A DNA stretch of 33,885 nt from JAOUEA01 sp040511595 (GTDB taxonomy: Bacteria > Actinomycetota > UBA4738 > HRBIN12): the NCBI GenBank assembly GCA_040511595.1, contig JBEVGU010000016.1, forward strand, positions 1 through 33,885, read 5' to 3'. The position numbers and the translations under genes were made by a program. This document shows positions 23,358 to 31,581 of this stretch, in pieces (position 1 is the stretch's first letter; each line of letters begins with the position of its first letter). The notes beneath the pieces are model-generated. The model was not told the origin of the DNA. It saw only the letters and a program-made list of their open reading frames with translations, and searched no databases.

Positions 23358-23746
23358 GCGCGGGGGTGCGTGTCCGGCCGCGCGGGCGCGCGTTCTCCAG
23401 CAGCGATCTGCGCCCGGATCTCGAGCGGGTGCCGTCGGTAGCCGTACGGGATCGCGAGGAGGAAGTAGACCGGGATGAACAGGGGGCCCCACGCGGAGAA
23501 CTGCCGGATGTGCCAACGCTCGTGGGCCAGCAGCCGCCCGGTCACCGGCTCCGCCGACAAGATCACGAACCCGACCGTCATCGCCGTGCGATGGAACCGC
23601 TGTAGCAGCCACGTGAGGCCACGCGGGCCCCTGTCGAAGATCAGCGCGCCGTCGCGCAAGGTGGGCTTCTGGAACGTGAGCAGCCCGAGCACGAGGCCGA
23701 TCAGCGTGTTCGGCGAGGTCCAGATGAAGCCGAGCCAGGTGGGCAT
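23354..23746 (-). CDS. Small membrane protein with HExxH motif
   Basis: This 130-residue protein is hydrophobic near the N-terminus (about 11-25), around 55-65 and around 86-102. Between the last two lies HERWH (75-79), an HExxH zinc-binding pattern, and E109 in HPLEIRAQ follows at 30 residues, as in gluzincin-type metallopeptidases. I do not recognise the exact family; similar HERxH...NPxE arrangements occur in uncharacterised membrane proteins, so activity is only suggested. ATG 23746 follows a TAGCGT hexamer by 10 bases. The C-terminus is proline- and arginine-rich. Its stop overlaps the stop of the PAP2 gene in the palindrome CTAG. Confidence 0.75.
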   Translation of the reverse strand: MPTWLGFIWTSPNTLIGLVLGLLTFQKPTLRDGALIFDRGPRGLTWLLQRFHRTAMTVGFVILSAEPVTGRLLAHERWHIRQFSAWGPLFIPVYFLLAIPYGYRRHPLEIRAQIAAGERAPARPDTHPRA

Positions 23747-23756
23747 CGCGAGGCAC

Positions 23757-23762
23757 ACGCTA
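23757..23762 (-). promoter_or_regulatory. Candidate -10 element for the HExxH protein gene
   Basis: TAGCGT on the minus strand ends 10 bases before ATG 23746. It lies 39 bases from the plus-strand hexamer of the CCA enzyme gene, so the two divergent genes have short, separate promoters in a 70-base gap. Confidence 0.35.
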
Positions 23763-23801
23763 ACGCGGACCCCGATGGCTTGGGCCGAAGTCGCCCAGGG
23801 G

Positions 23802-23807
23802 TAAGCT
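23802..23807 (+). promoter_or_regulatory. Candidate -10 element for the CCA enzyme gene
   Basis: TAAGCT ends 9 bases before ATG 23817 and no Shine-Dalgarno sequence is seen. This fits the leaderless pattern found at other starts here. Confidence 0.4.
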
Positions 23808-23816
23808 CGGGCGGTC

Positions 23817-25205
23817 ATGGCGGACCAGACCCCTTCCGGCGCCGGGCTCGACGTTCCGTCGATCGCCAAGGAGCTCGGCGTCCGGTTCGCTGAGGCCGGC
23901 CTCGAGCTCTATCTGGTCGGCGGGAGCGTGCGCGACCTGCTCCTCCACCGCCCCTCGCCCGACCTCGACTTCGCGACGAGTGCCCATCCCGATGAGACGA
24001 CGCGGGTGTTGCGTGACTGGGCCGAACACCGTTACCTGGTCGGTGTGCAGTTCGGTACCGTCGGGGCGACGAAGGACGGGCGCCGCCTCGAGATCACCAC
24101 GTTCCGCCAGGAGGTCTATGCCCACGAGCACCGCAAGCCGACGGTGACGTTCGGGGACGACATCGAGACCGACCTGTCGCGGCGGGACTTCACGATCAAC
24201 GCGATGGCGGTGCAGCTTCCCGACGGGGCGTTCGTCGATCCGTTCGGAGGGGTGCGCCACCTCGCCGCGCGCGTGCTCGACACGCCGCTCGAGCCCGAGA
24301 TCTCGTTCGGCGACGACCCACTGCGCATGCTCCGCGCTGCGCGATTCGTCTCACAACTCGACGTCGAGGCGGCGCCCCCGGTCGTCGCGGCGATCGAGGC
24401 GATGTGCGACCGCATGGAGATCATCTCGGCCGAGCGCATCGGCGAGGAGCTCTCGAAGGTGCTCGTCGGTGACCATCCGGGCAAAGGGCTCGAGCTGCTC
24501 GTGTCGACCGGGCTCTCAGACACGTTCCTGCCCGAGCTCGCGGCGCTCGCGCTCGAACAGGACCCCGTGCACCAGCACAAGGACGTGCTGCGACACACGT
24601 ACGCCGTGGTCGAACGGTGTGAGCGCGATGAGGTGCTGCGGCTCGCGGCGCTCCTGCACGACATCGGCAAGCCCGCCACCCGTCAGATCACGCCCGAGGG
24701 AGTGCAGTTCCACCATCACGAGGTCGTCGGCGCCCGAATGGCCGAGAAACGGTTGCGAGAGCTCCGGTATCCGAACACCGTGATCGACGACGTCCGCACA
24801 CTCGTGGAGATGCACCTGCGATTCCACGGGTACGGGGAGGGGTGGAGCGACGCCGCGGTGCGTCGGTACGTGCGCGACGCCGGCCCGCTCCTCGACAAGC
24901 TCAATCAGCTCTCTCGCGCCGACGTGACCACCCGCAACGAGCGGCGCGCCGCGAAGTTCCAGGCCCTGCAGGACGACCTCGAGGAGCGCATCGCACGCCT
25001 CGCCGAGCAGGAGAACCTCGACGCGTTGCGTCCACCCCTCGACGGCAAGCAGGTGATGGAGCACCTCGGCATCGAGCCCGGCCCGGCGGTGGGCGAGGCG
25101 CTCGAGTTCCTGATGGAGGTGCGCATGGAGCGCGGCCCGATCCCCGAGGACGAGGCGTACACGCTGCTCGACGCCTGGGCGACGGACCGCGGGATGAGTC
25201 GCTGA
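23817..25205 (+). CDS. cca: CCA tRNA nucleotidyltransferase / poly(A) polymerase family protein
   Basis: This 462-residue class II nucleotidyltransferase adds or repairs the CCA end of tRNAs. The head domain shows LYLVGGSVRDLLLHRP and the catalytic DLDFATSAHP (about residues 35-60). RRDFTINAMAVQLPDG and the neck GDDPLRMLRAARF follow. A C-terminal HD domain is present with ALLHDIGKP and HHHEVVGARMAEKRL (about 275-320), as in the actinobacterial form called PcnA (Rv3907c). It is known to neighbour mutT4 and the murJ region in actinobacteria; here several genes have been inserted between them and the orientation is plus. Confidence 0.95.
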   Translation: MADQTPSGAGLDVPSIAKELGVRFAEAGLELYLVGGSVRDLLLHRPSPDLDFATSAHPDETTRVLRDWAEHRYLVGVQFGTVGATKDGRRLEITTFRQEVYAHEHRKPTVTFGDDIETDLSRRDFTINAMAVQLPDGAFVDPFGGVRHLAARVLDTPLEPEISFGDDPLRMLRAARFVSQLDVEAAPPVVAAIEAMCDRMEIISAERIGEELSKVLVGDHPGKGLELLVSTGLSDTFLPELAALALEQDPVHQHKDVLRHTYAVVERCERDEVLRLAALLHDIGKPATRQITPEGVQFHHHEVVGARMAEKRLRELRYPNTVIDDVRTLVEMHLRFHGYGEGWSDAAVRRYVRDAGPLLDKLNQLSRADVTTRNERRAAKFQALQDDLEERIARLAEQENLDALRPPLDGKQVMEHLGIEPGPAVGEALEFLMEVRMERGPIPEDEAYTLLDAWATDRGMSR

Positions 25206-25288
25206 GGATCACGGCGTCTGAGGCATTCGCTCGTCGTCCGGCAGGTCGTCTGCAACCGAGGAACGCGTTGCCCGCGGGTTCGCAGGCG

Positions 25289-25705
25289 TCAGTCGGCGAG
25301 CGGTGGGGACGCGGGCAGGCGAAGGCCTGCGACTCGCAACGCCGTGCGGAGCACCCGCGGTTCGCCCCGCCAGTGGTCCTGCACGACCTCGGGCCCGGCG
25401 TGCTTGATCAAATGCCGCAGCACGAGCCCGACCACGATCACGTCGTCGAGGGGACCGAGCACCGGGATGAACTCGGGGACGAGGTCGATCGGCGAGACCA
25501 GCCACAGGAGTGCCCCACCGACGAGCAGCTTGGAGCCCAGCGGCACGCGAGGGTCGCCGATCAACCCGCGCGTGAGCGCGACGAGGTCGGGGATGGCACG
25601 CGTGAGCTGTCTCGCGACGACCTTCCGCCCGAAGAACCACAGCGCCGCGATCGCCACCACCCACACGGCGGCGACGATGGCGATCGCGATCAGGAAGCCT
25701 CGCAC
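25289..25705 (-). CDS. DUF1232-family membrane protein
   Basis: This 138-residue protein begins with a transmembrane helix (about 3-25). Its second half has the DUF1232 signature: RVPLGSKLLVGGALLWLVSPIDLVPEFIPVLGPLDD, with the core SPIDLVPE and LGPLDD, then VIVVGLVLRHLI. The function of this family is unknown. GTG 25705 lies 6 bases after a TACGCT hexamer; a GGAAGG in that gap is too close to be a ribosome binding site. It is divergent from the P-type ATPase gene with only 34 bases between start codons. Shared regulation is possible. Confidence 0.88.
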   Translation of the reverse strand: MRGFLIAIAIVAAVWVVAIAALWFFGRKVVARQLTRAIPDLVALTRGLIGDPRVPLGSKLLVGGALLWLVSPIDLVPEFIPVLGPLDDVIVVGLVLRHLIKHAGPEVVQDHWRGEPRVLRTALRVAGLRLPASPPLAD

Positions 25706-25711
25706 CCTTCC

Positions 25712-25731
25712 AGCGTACGTCCAGCTACGCT
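25712..25731. promoter_or_regulatory. Divergent pair of -10 elements in a 34-base gap
   Basis: The minus-strand TACGCT (25712-25717) ends 6 bases before GTG 25705 of the DUF1232 gene. The plus-strand TACGCT (25726-25731) ends 8 bases before ATG 25740 of the ATPase gene. The two identical hexamers face away from each other around the centre of the gap, and neither gene has a usable ribosome binding site. Two leaderless transcripts are predicted. Confidence 0.5.
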
Positions 25732-25739
25732 CGGCGCAC

Positions 25740-28190
25740 ATGACCGCCATCGCCGAGGCGCCGCACATCGACCCGGTCCGCGGGCTGTCCGCTGCCGAGG
25801 TGGCCGAGCGTGTCGCTCAGGGCAAGGTCAACGACGTCCCCGCTCCACCCACACGCACGGTGGCCCAGATCGTGCGCGCGAACGTGTTTACGCGGTTCAA
25901 CGCGATCCTGGGTGCGATGCTCGCGATCATCCTCGTGGTCGGACCGTTGCAGGACGCCCTGTTCGGGCTCGTGCTGATCGCGAACGCCGGCATCGGCATC
26001 GTGCAGGAGCTGCGGGCCAAGCGCACGCTCGACCGGCTCACCGTGCTGACGGCCCCGAAGGCGCGCGTCGTGCGAGACGGCGAGGTGCGCGAGGTGGCGG
26101 TCGGCGAAGTCGTGCTCGACGACGTGCTCGACGCGGGGGCCGGTTCGGAGATCGTGGTCGACGGTCTCGTGCTCACCTCGAGCGGCCTCGAGGTCGACGA
26201 GTCGCTGCTGACGGGCGAGGCCGATCCGGTCGACAAGGCACCCGGCGACGAGGTGCTGAGTGGCTCGTTCGTCGCAGCCGGCGCGGGGCGGTACCGGGCG
26301 AGCATGGTGGGCGCCGAGGCGTACGCGGTGCGGCTCGCCGAGGACGCCCGCCGCTTCTCGCTCACCCGCTCGGAGCTGCGGGCGGGCACGGACCGGATCC
26401 TCACGTACGTCACCTACGCGATCGTCCCGACCGCCGCGCTCCTCTTCTTCAGCCAATTGCGCGCGCGGGACGGCTGGCGGGAGGCGATGTCGGGCGCCGT
26501 CGCCGGCACGGTGGCCATGGTGCCAGAGGGACTCGTGTTGCTCACGTCCCTCGCCTTCGCGGTCGCCGTGGTGCGGCTCGCCCAGCGGAAGGTGCTTGTG
26601 CAGGAGCTGGCGGCGGTCGAGGGCCTGGCGCGCGTCGACATCCTCTGCATCGACAAGACCGGCACGCTGACCGAAGGCAAGCTCGCCGTCGGATCGATCG
26701 AACCGATCGAGGGTGACGCCGCGTCACTCGAGGGGACGCTCGCCGCGCTCGCCTCTTCCGATCCATCGCCGAACGCCACCACGAAGGCGATCGCCGAGCG
26801 CTATCCCGACCCTCCCGACTGGAAGCCGACCGACGGGGAACCGTTCTCCTCCGCCCGGAAGTGGAGCGCGACCGCCTTTGATGGCGAGGGAGCCTGGTTC
26901 CTGGGGGCTCCGGACGTGATGCTCTCGGCGATCGACGCGGGGGGGCGCGGAGCCGGCGGCGCCTCCGTGGGCGACCGGGTGCGGGAGCTGACCGACGACG
27001 GCAGCCGGGTCCTGCTGGTCGCGAAGGCCGCCCGGCTGGCCGACGAGCGGCTGCCCGACGATCTGCGGCCTGTCGGCCTGGTCGTGCTGGGAGATCGGCC
27101 GAGGTCGGATGCGGCCGCGACGCTGCGCTACTTCCGCGAGCAGGACGTCACGGTGAAGGTGATCTCCGGCGATGACCCGCGCACGGTGGGCGCCATCGCC
27201 GGGCAGCTCGGCCTCGAGGGCGCGGAGGAGCCGGTCGACGCTCGGGAGCTGCGGGAGGACACCGAGGAGCTCGCCTCGGCGCTCGAGTCGCACTCCGTGT
27301 TCGGCCGGGTGACACCCCAGCAGAAGCGCGCGATGGTGAAGGCGCTGCAGTCCCGCGGGCACACGGTGGCGATGACCGGCGACGGCGTGAACGACGCGCT
27401 CGCCCTGAAGGATGCCGACATCGGTGTGGCGATGGGATCGGGCAGCGACGCGACCCGCGCGGTGGCGCAGCTCGTGTTGCTCGACTCGACCTTCGACTCG
27501 CTGCCGCCCGTTGTCGCGGAGGGCCGCAGGGTGCTCGGCAACATCGAGCGTACGAGCGGCCTCTACCTGAACAAGACCGTGTACGCCATGCTGATCTCGC
27601 TCGCGACCGGGGTGGCGGCGTTCGTGTTCCCGTTCCTGCCGCGGCACCTCACGCTGGTCGGAGCGCTCACGATCGGCATCCCCTCGTTCTTCCTGGCGCT
27701 CGCCCCGAATACCGACCGCTTCCGGCCGGGGTACGTCCGCAGGGTGTTGCGGTTCGCGATCCCGACCGGCACGCTCGCGGCGATCGCGACCCTGCTCGCC
27801 TATGCCCTGGCCCGTGAGGAACCGGGCGTCACGCTGGTGCAGGCCCAGACGACCGCGGTAATGGTGCTCACGTGGATCGGGTTCCTGGTGCTCTCGATCC
27901 TCGCTGCGCCGCTCACCCGAGCGAGGCTCGCGCTGATCTGGTCGATGGCGGCGCTGTTCGTGCTCGCGGTCACCTGGGCACCGAGCCAGGAGTTCTTCGC
28001 GCTCGACAATCCCCCGCTGATCGTGTGGCTTGCGGGGTTCGGCATCGCCGCGATCGTATGGTCGTTCGCGAGGCTGCTCGTGCCCGGGGAGCTCCCCGTG
28101 GGACCGCGCGGCACCGATCCGGTCTTCGGCCGGCGGAGGCGCTCAGGCCCGTCCGGGCACGACTCGGAGAGCCCGCCTGGGCCAGGCTAG
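25740..28190 (+). CDS. P-type cation ATPase, CtpE-like
   Basis: This 816-residue ion pump has the phosphorylation motif DKTGTLT (Asp305), the actuator loop LTGEADPV (TGEA, about 158-161, where many pumps have TGES), MVPEGL in the fourth helix and the hinge MTGDGVNDALALKDADIG. About ten hydrophobic helices are seen. The PEGL motif and overall layout resemble actinobacterial CtpE, reported to handle calcium in mycobacteria; substrate assignment by similarity is tentative. No N-terminal heavy-metal-binding CxxC domain exists, arguing against a copper or zinc pump. ATG 25740 is chosen over longer upstream readings. The TAG stop overlaps that of lepB in CTAG. Confidence 0.92.
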   Translation: MTAIAEAPHIDPVRGLSAAEVAERVAQGKVNDVPAPPTRTVAQIVRANVFTRFNAILGAMLAIILVVGPLQDALFGLVLIANAGIGIVQELRAKRTLDRLTVLTAPKARVVRDGEVREVAVGEVVLDDVLDAGAGSEIVVDGLVLTSSGLEVDESLLTGEADPVDKAPGDEVLSGSFVAAGAGRYRASMVGAEAYAVRLAEDARRFSLTRSELRAGTDRILTYVTYAIVPTAALLFFSQLRARDGWREAMSGAVAGTVAMVPEGLVLLTSLAFAVAVVRLAQRKVLVQELAAVEGLARVDILCIDKTGTLTEGKLAVGSIEPIEGDAASLEGTLAALASSDPSPNATTKAIAERYPDPPDWKPTDGEPFSSARKWSATAFDGEGAWFLGAPDVMLSAIDAGGRGAGGASVGDRVRELTDDGSRVLLVAKAARLADERLPDDLRPVGLVVLGDRPRSDAAATLRYFREQDVTVKVISGDDPRTVGAIAGQLGLEGAEEPVDARELREDTEELASALESHSVFGRVTPQQKRAMVKALQSRGHTVAMTGDGVNDALALKDADIGVAMGSGSDATRAVAQLVLLDSTFDSLPPVVAEGRRVLGNIERTSGLYLNKTVYAMLISLATGVAAFVFPFLPRHLTLVGALTIGIPSFFLALAPNTDRFRPGYVRRVLRFAIPTGTLAAIATLLAYALAREEPGVTLVQAQTTAVMVLTWIGFLVLSILAAPLTRARLALIWSMAALFVLAVTWAPSQEFFALDNPPLIVWLAGFGIAAIVWSFARLLVPGELPVGPRGTDPVFGRRRRSGPSGHDSESPPGPG

Positions 28191-28864
28191 AACGAGTGGG
28201 CGACCGCCTGCAGCAGCCCGAGATCGCCCGGGGGCCAGATCACGACCTCGGCCTTGCCGATCACCTTGTCGATCGGGATGAACCCGAGCGAGAAGCGAGA
28301 GTCGAGGGAGTTCCCACGATTGTCGCCCATCACGAACAGCTTGCCCTCGGGCACCCTGAACTTGTGGAAGTCGTCGGTCGACTGCGTGAGGTACGGCTCG
28401 GTGATGGGGATGTCGTTCACGAGGACCTCACCGCCCTCGCCGCGCACCACGTCGCCGGGCGTGCCGATCACGCGCTTGATGAAGTCCTCGCTGTCAGGCC
28501 GCTGTACGCCGAGTCCCTCGAACATCCAGTGGAAGAACCCGCCGATCACCCCCCGGCCGGGTTCCCCGCTCGGGTCGGGGTCCTCGAACACGATGATGTC
28601 GCCCCGGCGCGGGTCGTGGAAGTAGTACGGCACCTTGAGCACCAGCACCCGGTCGCCGGGCACGAGCGTGGGCTCCATCGACCCCGATGGGATGTAGAAC
28701 GCTTGCACCAGGAAGGTCTTGATCAGTAGGGCGAGCACGAACGCCATGACGATGAGGCCGGGCAACTCGCCGAGGAACTGCAGGACCGGGTTGCGGTGCT
28801 TCTTCGGGGCGCCGTCGGTCGTCGGCTCGGGCGCCTCGAGCGACCCACGTTCGGACGTCTTCAC
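28187..28864 (-). CDS. lepB: Signal peptidase I
   Basis: This 225-residue membrane protease removes signal peptides from secreted proteins. After a cytoplasmic N-terminus and one helix (about 34-52), the catalytic serine is in IPSGSMEPTL and the catalytic lysine in DFIKRVIGTPGD. Both are in the expected order, followed by the MGDNRGNSLDSR motif. GTG 28864 overlaps the modC stop as GTGA, so it is coupled to the molybdate transport operon, an unusual partner. A TACCCT hexamer 6 bases upstream suggests an additional leaderless promoter. I found no reason to link this enzyme to molybdate; the link is positional. Confidence 0.94.
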   Translation of the reverse strand: MKTSERGSLEAPEPTTDGAPKKHRNPVLQFLGELPGLIVMAFVLALLIKTFLVQAFYIPSGSMEPTLVPGDRVLVLKVPYYFHDPRRGDIIVFEDPDPSGEPGRGVIGGFFHWMFEGLGVQRPDSEDFIKRVIGTPGDVVRGEGGEVLVNDIPITEPYLTQSTDDFHKFRVPEGKLFVMGDNRGNSLDSRFSLGFIPIDKVIGKAEVVIWPPGDLGLLQAVAHSF

Positions 28865-29961
28865 CGGCCAAGGGTACCCGGCGAGCGTTCGAACATGTCG
28901 TCACTTTCGATCTGCAGCGACACCTCGACGGCCTTGAAGCTCGCCCACACCTGGTCGCCGACCCGGAGCCCCATGCGCGCCACGGATCCGGCGGTGATCT
29001 CGGCCGTGAGCGGCGGGGCGGTGCCGACCCGGACCCTGGCACGATCCCCCTCGCGCGCGATCTCGGCGATGGCTCCCCTGAACAGGTTGCGCGCCGATCC
29101 CTCCGGCTCGGAAGCGTGCAACGAGACGTCGGCAGGCTTCAAGCTCGCGATGGCGGCGGCACCGGGCGTCACCGGACGATCCGGCGCGACTGTGATGGTG
29201 CCGTCGCCCGTGAGCAGCGTGGCGGCCCCGTCCTCCAGGGGCTGGAGGGTCCCGATGAACAGGTTCACGCCGACGAGGTCGGCGGCGTAGGCCGATCTCG
29301 GAGCGGTGCGGATCTCGTCCGGCGTGCCCGACTGCGTCATGCGCCCCGCCTCCATCAGCGTCACCCGGTCAGCGAGCGTCAGCGCGTCGAGCGGATCGTG
29401 CGCGATCAGCACCGTCGCCCCGCCGAACGTGCGCGCGACCTCCCTGACCAAGGCCCGCAGACCTGGCCGCGCCGAGACATCGACGTTCGCGAACGGCTCG
29501 TCGAGCAGGAGCAACCGAGGTTCCGGCGCGAGCGCGCGCGCCAGCGCTACGCGCTGCCGCTGCCCGCCGGAGAGCGACGCCGGTCGGGCCTTCGGGTCGA
29601 CCCCCGGCGCGAGGCGCTGGATCAGCTCCGTCGATCGCGCGGAGGCCTCGGCCTTGGCGACCTTCCGGGCCCGCAAGGGGAACGCCACGTTCTCGAGCGT
29701 CGAGAGCGTGGGGAACAACAGGTCGTCCTGGAAGCACACGCCGATCGCGCGCGCCTCCGGCGGAGTGCGATCCACCCGGATCCCGTCGATCTCGATGGAT
29801 CCCTCGGCGAGCTCGAGGGAGCCGATCAGCGCGTCGACGACGGTGGACTTGCCGGCCCCGTTGGGCCCGAGCAGGGCAAGGGTCTCCCCGTCGGCCACGT
29901 CGAGCTGGACCTTCACGTCGAAGGTTCCGCGACGGGCCGAGAAGGATGCGCTCAGTCCCAT
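28861..29961 (-). CDS. modC: Molybdate ABC transporter ATP-binding protein with Mop/TOBE domain
   Basis: This 366-residue ATPase powers molybdate uptake. Walker A is LLGPNGAGKST (about residue 31), the signature is LSGGQRQRVALARAL, Walker B is LLLLDEPF, and the switch His is in IAHDPLDAL. A C-terminal Mop-like oxyanion-binding region follows (about 225-355, with LFRGAIAEIA and LRVGDQVWASFKA). ATG 29961 follows GAGAGG. The 33-base gap behind modB contains the palindrome GGGTTGCAACCC. The order modA-modB-modC is the standard one, and the three genes should form a complete importer. Confidence 0.95.
   Translation of the reverse strand: MGLSASFSARRGTFDVKVQLDVADGETLALLGPNGAGKSTVVDALIGSLELAEGSIEIDGIRVDRTPPEARAIGVCFQDDLLFPTLSTLENVAFPLRARKVAKAEASARSTELIQRLAPGVDPKARPASLSGGQRQRVALARALAPEPRLLLLDEPFANVDVSARPGLRALVREVARTFGGATVLIAHDPLDALTLADRVTLMEAGRMTQSGTPDEIRTAPRSAYAADLVGVNLFIGTLQPLEDGAATLLTGDGTITVAPDRPVTPGAAAIASLKPADVSLHASEPEGSARNLFRGAIAEIAREGDRARVRVGTAPPLTAEITAGSVARMGLRVGDQVWASFKAVEVSLQIESDDMFERSPGTLGR
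28871..28876 (-). promoter_or_regulatory. Candidate internal -10 element of lepB
   Basis: TACCCT on the minus strand, inside the 3' end of modC, ends 6 bases before the lepB GTG. It could let lepB be expressed independently of molybdate supply. Confidence 0.35.
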
Positions 29962-29977
29962 GACGGCATCCTCTCAA

Positions 29978-29989
29978 GGGTTGCAACCC
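29978..29989. repeat. 12-base palindrome between modB and modC
   Basis: GGGTTGCAACCC is a perfect 12-base palindrome in the short gap between modB and modC. It could be an operator half-site pair or a small RNA hairpin. No second copy was noticed in the mod region. Confidence 0.5.
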
Positions 29990-29994
29990 GGGGC

Positions 29995-30777
29995 TCACCG
30001 AGCTTGCGTGATGCGGTCTCGCATCGCCACCAGCACCGCGATCGAGAGCATCACGAGGATCAGCGAGAGGAAGATCGCCGCTCCGGGGTCGGTCAATCGC
30101 GTCTCGTACACGGCCAGCGGCAGCGTCTGGGTCCGGCCGGCGAGGTTGCCCGCGAACGTGATCGTCGCTCCGAACTCACCGAGGGCGCGGGCCCAAGCGA
30201 GCACCGCGCCGGCGGCGAGCTGGGGACCGAGCATCGGCAGCACGATGCGGCGGATGGCGTAGCGAGGGCTCGCCCCGAGCGCGGCCGCAGCCTGCTCGTA
30301 CCGACGATCGATCGAACGCAGTCCCGCCTCGGTGGCGAGCACGACCAGTGGCATCGATACGAACGTGGTCGCTAGGATCGCTCCCCACGTCGTGAAGGTG
30401 AGCTGCAGATCGAACGCGCGGTAGAGCCACTGACCCACCACTCCACCGCGCCCGAGCGCCGCCAGCAGTCCGATACCGCCGACGACGGGCGGGAGCACGA
30501 CCGGGAGCACGACGATCGCGCGCATCACCGAGCGTCCGGGGATATTGGACCGAGCGAGGATCCAGGCGAGGGGGACGCCGAGCAGCAGCGACAGCGCGGT
30601 GGCAGCGAGCGAGACGACGACGGAGAGGCGCAGTGCCTCGCTCGCTCCGGCCCCGCGGAGCGACGCCGCGACATCCTGCCACGGTGCTCGGAGCAACAAG
30701 GCGACCAGGGGCAGCGTGACGAAGCTTGCTCCGATGCCTGCGAGGATCCACAGGGGAAGCGGTGTCCGCGTGCGCAT
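29995..30777 (-). CDS. modB: Molybdate ABC transporter permease
   Basis: This 260-residue permease has about six transmembrane helices. The ABC permease EAA loop reads AAAALGASPRYAIRRIVLPMLGPQL (about 180-205), where the family usually has EAA-x3-G-x9-I-x-LP. The ModB-type segment RALGEFGATITFAGN near residue 212 supports the molybdate/tungstate type. Start ATG 30777 lies three bases after the modA stop, so translation is coupled. Molybdate versus tungstate cannot be told apart by sequence. Confidence 0.95.
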   Translation of the reverse strand: MRTRTPLPLWILAGIGASFVTLPLVALLLRAPWQDVAASLRGAGASEALRLSVVVSLAATALSLLLGVPLAWILARSNIPGRSVMRAIVVLPVVLPPVVGGIGLLAALGRGGVVGQWLYRAFDLQLTFTTWGAILATTFVSMPLVVLATEAGLRSIDRRYEQAAAALGASPRYAIRRIVLPMLGPQLAAGAVLAWARALGEFGATITFAGNLAGRTQTLPLAVYETRLTDPGAAIFLSLILVMLSIAVLVAMRDRITQAR

Positions 30778-30780
30778 GGA

Positions 30781-31581
30781 TCAGGTGATCGGCACGAATC
30801 CGTACCGTTCGAGTGTCGCCTGCCCATCGGGTCCGGTCACGTAGGCCACGAACTCCGATGCGAGATCGGCGCTCGGCGCGCCCTGGACCACGGCGATCGG
30901 GTAGGTCGCGATCACATTGACCTCGTCGGGGATCTCCACCGCGGCCACGTCGTTGCCGGCGGCCGCGGAGATGTCGGACTCGTACACGATGCCCGCGTCG
31001 CCCTCACCCGCTGCGATCTTCGCCACGACGCTCGCGTTGTCCTCCTCGTTGGAGACGACGTTCGCCTCCGCTTCCTTGGCGACCCCTGCGTTCGCCACGG
31101 CCTCGCGCGAGTAGTCGCCGACCGGCACTCCCTCGGCGGCCAGCACGAGCTGCACTCCGTCGCTGCCGAGATCCTCGATCGATGCGATGTCAGCAGGGTT
31201 GTCCGGCGGCGTGATGATGACGAGCCGGTTCTGCACGAAGTCGGTGCGATCGCTCACGCCGGGGTCTTCGGCCACGGCGTCCATCCACGTGCCGCTCGCG
31301 CTCGCGAACACGTCGGCCGTGCCCTCGCTCTGGATCTGACGTGCCAAAGCGTCGGAGGCCGCGAAGTTGAAGACGACCGTGGTGCCCCCGTGCTCGCTCT
31401 CGAACGCCGGACCGATCTCATCGGTGAATGCGTCGGTGAGGGACGACGCTGCGAACACGGCGAGCTCGGTAGCCTCGGCCGGCTCGGTGGGGCTCGTGGC
31501 GTCGGAGCCACCACCATCATCCGACGAACACGCGCCGAGCGTCAGCGTCAACGTGATCAGTCCGAACATGAATCGTCGCAC
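30781..31581 (-). CDS. modA: Molybdate-binding lipoprotein
   Basis: This 266-residue extracellular substrate-binding protein has a lipoprotein signal ending in LTLTLGAC, with the lipidated Cys18, followed by a Ser/Gly/Asp-rich linker. The mature part starts with ELAVFAASSLTDAF, the oxyanion-binding start of ModA, and contains NFAASDALARQI, ADVFASAS, and AGIVYESD. The start GTG 31581 is preceded by GGGAGG at good spacing and the promoter-like TATAGT lies about 30 bases upstream, so this gene, unlike most here, has a real leader. It is divergent from the mop gene. Confidence 0.95.
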   Translation of the reverse strand: MRRFMFGLITLTLTLGACSSDDGGGSDATSPTEPAEATELAVFAASSLTDAFTDEIGPAFESEHGGTTVVFNFAASDALARQIQSEGTADVFASASGTWMDAVAEDPGVSDRTDFVQNRLVIITPPDNPADIASIEDLGSDGVQLVLAAEGVPVGDYSREAVANAGVAKEAEANVVSNEEDNASVVAKIAAGEGDAGIVYESDISAAAGNDVAAVEIPDEVNVIATYPIAVVQGAPSADLASEFVAYVTGPDGQATLERYGFVPIT

